DNA of 64,000 bases from positions 28,811,820 through 28,875,819 of the forward strand of contig OY727096.1 in NCBI GenBank assembly GCA_963402885.1, given 5' to 3'. The stretch is from Antedon bifida (taxonomy: Eukaryota; Echinodermata; Crinoidea; Comatulida; Antedonidae). Position 1 is the first letter of the stretch; each line of letters starts with the position of its first letter. The notes beneath the pieces were generated by a model. That model saw only the letters and a list, made by a program, of their open reading frames with translations, did not search any database and was not told the origin of the DNA. The position numbers and the translations under genes are program-made. This document shows positions 12,001 through 18,500 of this stretch, one piece after another.

Positions 12001-12470
12001 GTAGCCAGAACAACGGACACAAAAATAATACAATTTCATTCTTCCATCTGACGTGTTTAATTAATTGTTAAAATTATACCTGCTTTTGAAACCAATCACA
12101 TTTACTTAATGAAAAGACAAAACAACTGGTGAATAATATATTACTTACTTCCAATTGTTGAATACAATTACGGTAGAGTTAACTTCAATTCACTTGCATT
12201 TAACTTGAAACAATTAGAGTTACAGTAAGTGTAATTCAATTGCAGTTAACTGAAATGCAAATAAAGTTTCAATATAATTGTACTTCAGTGAAATATATTC
12301 GACTTTTAATTTAGTTTCATCTGGAGGTACAGTATATTATAAAACGGCCGGGCTTCCTTTCCTTGCCGTGTTCAAATAAATTCGTAACTTATGTAAAACT
12401 CACCGTACGTGTTATTGGTTCATCCAATGATTGTAACAATATTAATTTTGCGTCCGTTTAGATAGTAGGC
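1..12470 (-). CDS. Gene A: SAM + ankyrin-repeat protein, 3' part outside the window
   Basis: Partial multi-exon gene read right to left. Exons supported by splice sites and phase: 5' UTR exon ending at 12404; coding 10217-10297, 8908-9039, 8653-8770, (8553-8594 damaged), 8220-8260, 7751-7847; then ankyrin exons 5085-5222, 4596-4733, 4101-4244, 2537-2677, (2064-2186 with broken acceptor), 1442-1549, 1153-1257 and 193-300. The first two coding exons join in phase 0 to give a SAM-like fold starting MESRIRPYML. Each ankyrin exon starts at DG(D/N)TPLHLYL and ends before a GTATGT or GTAATG donor, so repeats join head to tail without frame change. It is a paralogue of gene B, so the missing end may carry TRADD-N-like and DED-like domains (inference). 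One linker exon lost its acceptor and frame, so A may be decaying or may skip that exon. Confidence 0.72.
193..300 (-). CDS. Ankyrin exon A-I (36 codons), gene A
   Basis: 108-nt exon, phase 0 to 0. The acceptor is TTCTTTTCAG before GATGG and the donor is GTATGT after AACAAA. It encodes DGNTPLHLYL at the start, then LEIVNYLITNGASTTSQNK. This is one full ankyrin repeat with the TPLH turn and the N-G-A loop. It is the leftmost repeat exon visible, and the gene continues past base 1. Confidence 0.75.
840..1045. repeat. Partial copy of LINE-tail-like repeat R
   Basis: Shares blocks with the R copies elsewhere in the window: the ATGAATGCTTATA block, AAAATGGTTTGCAACTAAATC, and a diverged GACTCTGGTTAA end followed by TCAA-like units. 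The middle third of R is missing. Confidence 0.55.
1153..1257 (-). CDS. Ankyrin exon type I (35 codons), gene A
   Basis: 105-nt symmetric exon, one codon shorter than the common 36-codon type I. The variable loop reads LRTNVIKLEIIN where neighbours have RRSxEVKLEI. Acceptor and donor are intact. Confidence 0.75.
1442..1549 (-). CDS. Ankyrin exon type I (36 codons), gene A
   Basis: Encodes DGDTPLHLYLMRWSDVKLEI and then NCLITNGASTTSQNK. Intact acceptor (TTTTCAG) and GTATGT donor, phase 0 to 0. The flanking intron is nearly identical to that of its neighbours, which points to recent duplication. Confidence 0.75.
1719..1806 (-). pseudogene. Truncated ankyrin exon type I
   Basis: The 3' part of a type I exon is kept (LYLRRCYEVKLEIVNYLITN, then GASTTSPNN, with donor). 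The acceptor and the DGDTPLH codons are gone: the sequence passes directly from the LYL codons to intron sequence that is normally 30-40 bases away. A deletion has probably silenced this exon. Confidence 0.7.
2064..2186 (-). pseudogene. Ankyrin exon type II with mutated acceptor
   Basis: An open 41-codon exon (DGNTPLHLYLSIFTKGFGYH, then QFELEILNSLVHPDALTTSNK) with a good GTAATG donor. The acceptor dinucleotide reads GG (TTTCGG) where all sister exons have AG (TTTCAG). It lacks the RRGK stretch before FELEIL. It is probably skipped unless a cryptic AG is used. The coding sequence is still clean, so the loss looks recent. Confidence 0.65.
2537..2677 (-). CDS. Ankyrin exon type II variant (47 codons), gene A
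   Basis: 141-nt phase-0 exon with intact acceptor and donor. DGNTPLHLYLSLFMTTEFYY is followed by a unique segment (HQMQFVDFNFRILN) where other type II exons read RRGKFELEILN, then SLVHPDALTTSNK. The altered helix 2 comes from a small in-frame rearrangement. Confidence 0.65.
2942..3065 (-). pseudogene. Decayed ankyrin exon type III (frame still open)
   Basis: Remnant with codons for LSIVHHTEFSYHLIKCGIKL and then SSLVHQDALTTSK, plus an intact donor. The acceptor and the DGNTPLHLYL start are deleted. Of the eight type III copies this is the only one without the one-base shift in the middle, so it is closest to the ancestral state. Confidence 0.65.
3400..3873. repeat. LINE-tail-like repeat R, copy 1
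   Basis: Dispersed block beginning near TTTAAATGAATGCTTATA and ending GCGACTCTGGTTAATAAAG plus TCAA tandem units. A polyadenylation-like AATAAA followed by a short tandem tail is typical of 3' ends of CR1/L2-like non-LTR elements. It has no coding capacity. The same block recurs five more times in gene B's array, so it has travelled with the exon units. Confidence 0.6.
4101..4244 (-). CDS. Ankyrin exon type II (48 codons), gene A
   Basis: 144 nt, symmetric. DGNTPLHLYLSILPAPAEFD is followed by YRLKRRGKFELEALNSLVHP. It has two extra residues (proline-rich) in the inter-helix loop compared with the 46-codon norm. Splice sites are intact. Confidence 0.75.
4596..4733 (-). CDS. Ankyrin exon type II (46 codons), left copy of 489-bp pair
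   Basis: 138 nt, phase 0 to 0. DGNTPLHLYLSIFTTGFGYR is followed by LMRRGKFELEILNRLVHPDA. Canonical CAG acceptor and GTAATG donor. Helix 2 has NRLVHP where most sisters have NSLVHP. Confidence 0.78.
5085..5222 (-). CDS. Ankyrin exon type II (46 codons), right copy of 489-bp pair
   Basis: Protein sequence identical to the copy 489 bp to the left. The acceptor here is AAG (TTTAAG before GATGG), which is usable but weaker. It is the first repeat exon after the linker exons in gene A. Confidence 0.75.
5480..5605 (-). pseudogene. Decayed ankyrin exon type III, donor deleted
   Basis: Recognisable by SLVHQDALTT-like codons and the ATCAGATGATGAGC block, but the donor (CATTAC on the plus strand) has also been lost here. 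Together with the missing acceptor and start codons this is the most degraded type III copy. Confidence 0.6.
5745..5885. repeat. Partial copy of repeat R
   Basis: Contains the AAAATGGTTTGCAACTAAATC block and the following AT-rich run, then stops. The TCAA tail is absent. Confidence 0.5.
6053..6308 (+). mobile_element. tRNA-derived SINE with poly-A tail
   Basis: Internal pol III promoter: A box TGGCTTGGTGG near 6064-6074 and B box GGTTCAAGTCC at 6108-6118, spaced as in a tRNA. A 150-base tRNA-unrelated body and a long A run follow (6288-6308). A second copy about 90% identical lies on the minus strand at 39388-39632. Any reading frame across it is incidental. Confidence 0.85.
6504..6565. repeat. 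Two tandem copies of an about 31-bp unit
   Basis: ACATTTTGGCAAAATTAATG plus a T run occurs twice in succession within the intron between the linker exons and the ankyrin array. Confidence 0.6.
7751..7847 (-). CDS. Linker/first ankyrin-like exon, gene A
   Basis: 97-nt exon. It takes two bases from the previous exon (AG + A = Arg) and ends in phase 0 before GTATGG. It encodes NILEAAIFGGKGLQEIEKIC and then MNEPHLVKTIDK, which resembles the two helices of an irregular ankyrin repeat leading into the DG(D/N)TPLH repeats. The paralogous exon at 37916-38012 has the same length and phase. Confidence 0.7.
7945..8176 (+). mobile_element. Short retroelement fragment with poly-A tail, absent from the paralogous site
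   Basis: Between two aligned segments of the A/B duplication, copy A alone has about 230 extra bases: an AT-repeat run, a unique GC-richer stretch (TTATCAGCCAATGGCTGC), AATAAATAAA and 16 or more A residues. The sequence after the A run realigns with copy B, which supports a retroposed insertion after the duplication. The left limit is uncertain because of the AT repeats. Confidence 0.6.
8220..8260 (-). CDS. 41-nt exon, gene A
   Basis: Between TTTAAG and GTGAGT, encoding GAHSRHMADSLMG plus two bases that complete an Arg codon with the next exon. The paralogue in gene B is 32 nt (EAHKGDFLME) with the same phase, so it is nine bases shorter in frame. Confidence 0.6.
8553..8594 (-). pseudogene. 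Damaged ankyrin-like exon (LECGADAS), gene A
   Basis: Encodes VALECGADASM before a GTTAGT donor, resembling the end of an ankyrin repeat (LLEHGADVN type). In copy B the acceptor is TCTAG. Here it reads TCTCG, and a 5-base length difference puts the ankyrin frame out of phase with the preceding exon. It is probably not spliced in as it stands. Confidence 0.45.
8653..8770 (-). CDS. Ser/Thr-rich linker exon, gene A
   Basis: 118 nt, phase 0 start and one base over at the end (donor GTAAGA). It encodes EDIKPKSIKTAVSSPTWDPT, then FDWTLQQASSSKEIDKKMV. Low-complexity linker between the SAM-like domain and the ankyrin repeats. The gene B exon is nine bases shorter but has the same phases. Confidence 0.7.
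8908..9039 (-). CDS. Second half of SAM-like domain, gene A
   Basis: 132 nt = 44 codons, phase 0 to 0. It encodes LNSVAQINKTSDETLLKTYG, then LKSIEIENIRRGVEMFELLHKEET. The pattern 'L..TDE.L...G(V/L)KS.G.R..I..G(V/I)' is the C-terminal three helices of a SAM domain. Its paralogue at 39110-39241 differs at two residues, the most conserved exon of the pair. Confidence 0.72.
9117..9394. mobile_element. About 278-bp insertion in copy A only
   Basis: Breaks a segment that is continuous in copy B (CTTACAAAAATACTGAACAG). It holds a short tandem run of GACAGACCGACC-type units followed by GTGAACTATAGAGCGT. It is one mobile or foldback-like insertion. The family was not identified and no clear target duplication was seen. 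Confidence 0.5.
10217..10297 (-). CDS. Start exon and first half of SAM-like domain, gene A
   Basis: Acceptor CTTCACAG, two codons to ATG at 10294, then MESRIRPYMLREGVSQETID and ALQDKK, with donor GTTAGT. 81 nt, joining in phase 0 to the exon at 8908-9039. ATG is chosen because it is the first in the exon, is conserved in gene B (40138-40218), and a conserved non-coding exon lies upstream. Confidence 0.7.
11540..11960 (-). mobile_element. DNA-transposon remnant with CAGGGGCGGATCC terminus
   Basis: On the minus strand it starts CAGGGGCGGATCCAGGAATT at about 11948, followed by G-rich sequence and two internal copies of a GGCCGGAAATGGCAC-like motif (one as GGTCGGAAATGGCAC). This terminus is familiar from invertebrate cut-and-paste element remnants. 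The block is absent from copy B. The second G/C-rich run at 10998-11040 may be its other end. Confidence 0.5.
12404..12470 (-). promoter_or_regulatory. Non-coding first exon of gene A
   Basis: The segment between about 12465 and 12404 ends in ACACGTACG before a GTGAGT donor. It aligns with gene B's 42116-42180, ending ACACGTGCG before GTGAGT, while flanking sequence is less conserved. No ATG in frame is needed, because the next exon supplies the start. The transcription start is not visible. Confidence 0.5.
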
Positions 12471-12861
12471 CTAATCACAATTGTAGGTAGACTGTGCTAG
12501 GCTTAAACTGCTGCCAAAATACAACGTGTACAGTATTTATACAACGAACAAAATAGTGCTTTACGTTACACGAAAGATTGCCTTGCCTTGCCCGAATGAT
12601 GAGCCCAACAATTACATAGCGAATGGGGCGTCGTTCGTGGACTTTGGGCTGGAGACAAACAGATGAGCAGTCATAAAATACAGTGTGCATAACCTCTACG
12701 GTTTGCGAGTAACGTATACGCATAATAGGCCTATTTAATTGTATAGGGCTAATACCTGACCGGATCGGCCTGTCTTAAATATGATTAATTATAGGCCTAT
12801 ACAGTAGCCGACATGACATTAAAACAAATGTATAGACCTATCTCTGATTTGCTTATTACGC

Positions 12862-13159
12862 AATACAGCACTTTGTGTCAAAACGTCGCTGCGTTGCGTT
12901 ACGTTGCGTCGGTAGTGGGAACCACGCTTCAAGCCTGGTTCCCAGAAGCGACGTAGGCCTAACGCAATCTGCGCAACGTTAACGTAAGAAAATGCCCTTC
13001 TATCATAAGTGTGTTTGACCCCGCCTGCGTGAAATCAAACTTGCGATGTTTGCAGCACTGTGTGTGTGTGTGTCGTCGGTTTCCCCACTTGTGATTACGC
13101 AATACAGCACTTTGCGACAATACGTCGCTGCGTTGCGTTCTAGTGGGAACCATGCTTTA
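12862..13159. mobile_element. MITE insertion(s), TGGTTCCCA/TGGGAACCA ends
   Basis: An insertion in copy A relative to B, between TTTGCT and AGCTCTATT. It carries AAGCCTGGTTCCCA near 12931 and AGTGGGAACCATGCTTTAA at 13141-13159 in inverted orientation. A direct repeat of TACGCAATACAGCACTTTG occurs at about 12857 and 13096. The ends match the small element at 46964-47062. Confidence 0.6.
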
Positions 13160-13886
13160 AGCTCTATCTTCGCTATCAAACTTCATGTGACAAAAAATGG
13201 GATTTTCCCATTATATGCCGGACAGGATGATGTCATACCACTACCATAAGGCACCACACTCTTTTGATAGTGTAGACAGAACTTTTATTTATAGATAACA
13301 TTGATTTCTAATTTTTCTTCTGATACATATGTTTTCGTTGTTATTTCGTAGGTTATAACAGTACGTATTTTCAGTATAGGTCTACCCCTTTCCTGTCAAC
13401 ATGCTTAATCGTAATGTAAGGTAATTGGGTGTCAAATCCAAGATTGCCGCCAATACGTAAACTATCCAATAAATGTACCATATTGGACAAAGTAACACCC
13501 ATTATGAACAATATTTTAAGTTAAAAGTAATGCCATATGGGTTTTCATTAACTGCCAAATACTCATACTTTCCTATATACAGTACTGTGTACCGGCTATG
13601 TGATACGACAAAGAATTTCTATAGGAGTCCTCTTTTACTTTGATAAGTTTGCCAACAAACACCTCTGTGAGAATTGCAACATTCTTCATTAATCAGGATA
13701 TCACCAATGTTGGCTTTCAAATTCATCAATTGATGAAATCATTAATTTGTGTTATTTCAATGTTACCATGCTCAATGACCTTGATCAATTGATGTAAATC
13801 CAGCAAGTCCCTTTGTCACACATACATGTCCTCTCATAAACTCCAATAGGCCTATCTGTAATTTGTTTCAGTAGTCTGTTGAAAGT

Positions 13887-14112
13887 CTCTATATCAGAGA
13901 GTTGTAACTCCCTGCTATTATCAATAACAGTAAAAAAAACCTACAGTACAATCAATCTACATTTAATAATAGTACTGTATATGTGATTGATTGGTTGTTT
14001 CTATATCAGAGAGTTGTAACTCCCTGCTATTATCAATAACAGTAAAAAAAAACCTACAGTACAATCAATCTACATTTAATAATAGTATTGTATATGTGAT
14101 TGCTTGGTTGTC
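13887..14112. repeat. Two tandem copies of a 113-bp unit
   Basis: The unit starts TCTCTATATCAGAGAGTTG and ends near GATTGRTTGGTTG. The two copies differ at a handful of positions, and a short third fragment follows at 14112. Confidence 0.8.
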
Positions 14113-14439
14113 TCTATATCAATCAATCTACATTTTTATTATTATACTTACTTATTATGACATAATTGAAATACTGTAATTATGTTAAAAACAAAAAAAT
14201 GAATTGATTATTGATTTAACAAGTTTAAAATCATTTATACTTTATTTTATCTGCTCCAAATAAAATTCATGTTGACATAGAATTGGTGATTAGTGTAACA
14301 CAAAAATATTTATATTTTACTAAAATAGAGTTAAATTTAATTTTAAAAATGTATACTTCAAAAATAAATAAAATAGAAAAATGTCCTTATGCCGTGGAAT
14401 GATGAGGATTATTAAGTCCAGCAAAAGTTGTTTAATTTA

Positions 14440-14535
14440 TAGAAAGTTTCTTGAATATTAAATACATTGCAAATAGTAAAATATATATAATATATTTTAC
14501 TATTTACAATGTAATTTAATAGTCAAGAAAATTTC
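14440..14535. repeat. About 90-bp foldback (inverted repeat) near the 3' end of gene B
   Basis: Arms around 14445-14488 and 14489-14530 pair with few mismatches: TACATTGCAAATAGTAAAAT opposes ATTTTACTATTTACAATGTA, extended outward by TTTCTTGA/TCAAGAAA. It may be a MITE. If transcribed past the stop it would form a long hairpin. Confidence 0.7.
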
Positions 14536-15041
14536 ATACACGTCATGGAAAAACGAATACCTTTATTGTAAAAGTTTTTGTAGACAATGGTAAAAATAAA
14601 TTACCTAACCAAAAATTGTAATATAGGCATTAAATTTAAATTAAATATAAACATTGAATAGATTAGTTCTTGTTACAATTAGTTGAATTGTTTTTAATTG
14701 TTTACCTGCTGTATGAATTCATTTATCACGATTAGATTCAGATTTATTTTGTATTTTAAACTTGCAGTACATTTGTACCTTTTCTTTACATTTTCAAATT
14801 TTTGTTAAAAAACTTTTTAAACTTTTGTCACTGAAAAACAAATTGCATATGTTTTTTATAAAATGAGGAGGTTTATGACAGTTACAAACGAGCAATATAC
14901 AAGATATATAATACAATAAAAAATATAAAAGTATATACAGTAATAGGGCCTACTGACCCAAGCTTTCTATACTAAAACATATTAGTTTACATGAATGTAT
15001 AGGCATATAACCAAAGTTGTTAGACTTGCACTAAACACAAT

Positions 15042-15565
15042 TTAGTTATCAGATGATGTCATGATTTCATACTCCTCCATCATTTTTTCTTTTTTAAGTT
15101 TTTCAACTAATTCTGGCAATTTATCTAATATTTCAATTTTGAAGATCAAATCCCATTGGTCTTTTGGATCAACTTTGTAATATTTGTCAATCCGTTCCAT
15201 TTTTGCAGAGCTAATTTTAAAACCCAATTTAACTAAATTTTGTCGATGCTTGGAGAATTTACAAACGACAAAATTCTTGAATCCTTTAAATAACGGTACT
15301 GTATTCTTGATTTTTGATTCTAATCCCATTAAACAACTCAGATAGACAGCCTCAATGAGAACCGTTACATCGGAATCGTTGAGAATTCCTGGCCCAACAA
15401 GTAGTTTGAACAGACCATGTGCATTAGATCCCTTCTCTATTGCCCTTACTGATGTTTTGCTTTGAAACTCACATAGTAACAACTTTAGTAAACTAACATA
15501 TCCATACTCTTCCCAGAATGAATCAACATCAACCATCAGGTCTTCAAAATGTTCTGTAGAATATT
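15042..15565 (-). CDS. Last exon of gene B: DED-like domain and C-terminus
   Basis: Begins after CCTCTACAG. The donor exon leaves one base, so G+AA gives Glu and reads SMQLN-E-YSTEHFEDLMVD. The stop codon is TAA at 15042. The segment SLLKLLLCEFQSKTSVRAIE, GLFKLLVGPGILNDSDVTVL and IEAVYLSCLMGLESKI follows the DED helix pattern: 'LL..', 'ALDLF..LE..GLL...', 'LLEELL..IG..DL'. A basic helix-rich tail follows, ending EEYEIMTSSDN. The DED call rests on pattern recognition and would need a profile search. Confidence 0.6.
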
Positions 15566-18500
15566 CTGTAGAGGTATAAAAGTAATTATACATCAGCTAT
15601 TAAATAACAGTTAAATTTACTTTCATATTTTTGAGTTAAGTTATTGGAAACTATAACAATATATGTTAATATTCAATATATAATTTTAAAGGTTATTCTA
15701 AAGTTTAAAAAAATGAATTCTGAAAATTCATGAGCAATGTACAATACAATTTTTAAGAACAACCTAAATGACATTGACATTGAGGGAATAATAATGATAC
15801 ATGCTTATTGATAATGAATATTTACAGTGTTATTTGAACACTCTAATAACGTAATCAAAATATTGGTTAAATATGGTGGTACTACCAACACCTCCTTGAC
15901 AAACGCCGGACAATTTTAATTAAGATCATTATTTCTTTTTGAGACATGGTAGAGAAGGTTCACATTGACCTTAGAAGCACTACTGATTCTGCCCCTACTA
16001 CTATTGCTACTGCTGCTACTACAAATTTATTCCTGCTGTAGGGGTTGGAGTGGCCGACAACAATGCACTTTGACATCATCATGTCCATATATGGGCACAT
16101 CACATTTAACATAAAGTTTAAAGATGTATTGTCCCCGAAAAACATGAAAAATAAAGATTAATAAAATCTAGTTTTGTTTCTAAATGAATGAAATTGTTGC
16201 CCTTGTCTTCAGCAGCTCCTCTGCTCTTGCACCTTGTCCACACTGACAATCGTACCTAGTACTGTGAGTGTAACTGTACTTATGCCAAAACTCTGTGTAG
16301 ATGCTCTACCGGTAGTAGAGCTGAAGGGAATACTAACTACAAAGGCATTCATGTCATGCTGAATAAGCAAAGGTTGCCTAGCGATTTTAGTGTTCCTAGT
16401 ACCAGCCTAGGCTAGCTAGGCCTAGGAATATGTTCGGTTGTTGACATAATTCACAAAATAATGAATGTTTTATATTTATATATACGGGGCAAACAATTTC
16501 ATTCGGTGAAAGATAAACTATGTCTCGTAAAAATATATACTTTTATCTTTCACCTCATGAAATTATTTGCCACATTGCACTCATATACTTTAATGTGTAT
16601 ACTAACATACTGCTAACTTACGTATTGAGGGTGTTATTGGTGACGTCAATCTTGGTGTTGAAAGTTCTGAAAACATTAAGTATACGGAACCGATAAAGGA
16701 GTGGATAGTGATATTTGTTCAAATATTTTTATTTACTGACACTGTCAGCTCTTTTTTTTATTATGATTTTTGCCTTATAATTTGCCTCTATGCAATACGC
16801 AAGTGGTTTTATTTATTTTTCTATTTTCTGGATCCAAATTGCACAAATCAATTTATTTTAAAAACAATATTATTGTTCACATACTTTTTTTTTAAAAAAA
16901 AATTGACAATTTTCAAACCTAAATTTTTCTGATAATTCCAAAACTGAAAGCAAGGTTTAATCACCATTCATGAGAAAATACGATTAATACAACTAATTTT
17001 AACTTACCATTTAGTTGCATACTCTTGAAAACCTGTTCATATTGCTGTTGCTCGATTAGCAAAGTCCATTGAGAAATGAATTCAGACTGATGTTCTTCGG
17101 GAGCTAATACTTCACTTAACAATCTCAGAAGCCTTCTATTATTATACAAGCTCCATATGAGAAATAGAGATCTTAAATGTAATACACAAAGATAAAATGT
17201 TATACACTTATGTTTGAGGGAAGAAATAGTAAAACCAATGTCCCCCATCACTTGAACAAGCTTTTTAACTGTGTCACTTTTTTCTGTCAGATTCTCAGCA
17301 TGTATAACATCTTTTCCACTAAAAATGTCCTTAAACATGTCTACAACATACTGCGGATATGGTGGACCTTTAGTTCTCTTGAGATGTAGTGTCAGAATAT
17401 CTAGAAAATAAAGTATTATAAAAAGAATTACGGTATTGTGCAGAAGAAACTTGCTGTGTTTTATAATGATTATAATATTTTACACAGTGTTACAGATTTT
17501 ATACTTTAATGACAATGAGAACAAATTGTTATAATACAGATTTATACCAGCAAACTAAGGAGACTTAGTGTTTTAATTATCGATTATACGATAATAGCAA
17601 CTTGCCGCTACTAATGTAATTTTAGTTACAATTTTATGAAACTAATGATATCTGGTTAGCTACAACAGACAGACAGAACTCTAACATCAAATAAACCAAA
17701 TTAACTTGTTCAGTTTCATGCAATAATATTTGTACATTTATTATTTTTTTTACCATCAAAGAACTAATTCTTACAAAATGTTATGGCTTACATGGTAACT
17801 TTTCTCTACTTGTCGACCGTCTTACATTTGTGGTAGTTTCAGACATTGATGGTATCTCTTCAGATTCTCTTCCAGTAGTACTGCTAGACCCTGCAGCTTG
17901 AATCATTGGTGTTAATATTTGGTGTTCTACAGACTGTTGAGCTAACAATTTATTTTAAAAATTTACAAGCATAGAGAAAAGTGGCAGGTGATATACTGGA
18001 AATAAATTAACTATATTAATAATACAGTATGGGGTAAAAGATAAACAGAATGGTTCTAAAGTAAAGATTTGAAAATTGAACCATATCATCAGTTCTGATG
18101 TTCTTATATAACTTTGTAGAGAATTCCATAATTTTGTTTATAAATAACCTTTTATTAGCTCTGCCAGAATGGCGAGAGGTTATGATGAGGTCGATTGTGT
18201 CTTGGGTGTTTGTTTTTTTCTTTAGAAGACATCGACGCGAGCTACTTAGGTAGTGCATTGTTTCTCTCTTTTTATCATAATTTACAATAAAACGTACATT
18301 TAAACAAGGAATGACTTGGTTTAATGTTTTGAAAGTAATACAGTATTATGCATTAATTTAACAAAACGTCAACAATTGTAGAGAATGGGTCTTTAAAGAA
18401 AGTTGAATTGAATCTGAAACATTTAAGTTAAAATTTTACCAAGTACAGCAGCAATATTCATTAATTAATATGTGTGATTTGTCTCAGAATTACCTGTTTT

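Larger units (their letters stand above)
12471..15041. other. Intergenic region between gene A's 5' end and gene B's 3' end
   Basis: Promoter side of A and 3' flank of B. It holds a MITE cluster (12862-13159), a two-copy tandem repeat (13887-14112) and a foldback (14440-14535). Possible polyadenylation hexamers for gene B on the minus strand are near 14743 and 14562. No exon was recognised. Confidence 0.6.

Noticed and set aside
15960..16145. 61-codon minus-strand frame between the last two exons of gene B
   Set aside because: It lies in an intron whose flanking exons join in phase. The sequence includes CTACTGCTGCTACTAC-like low complexity.
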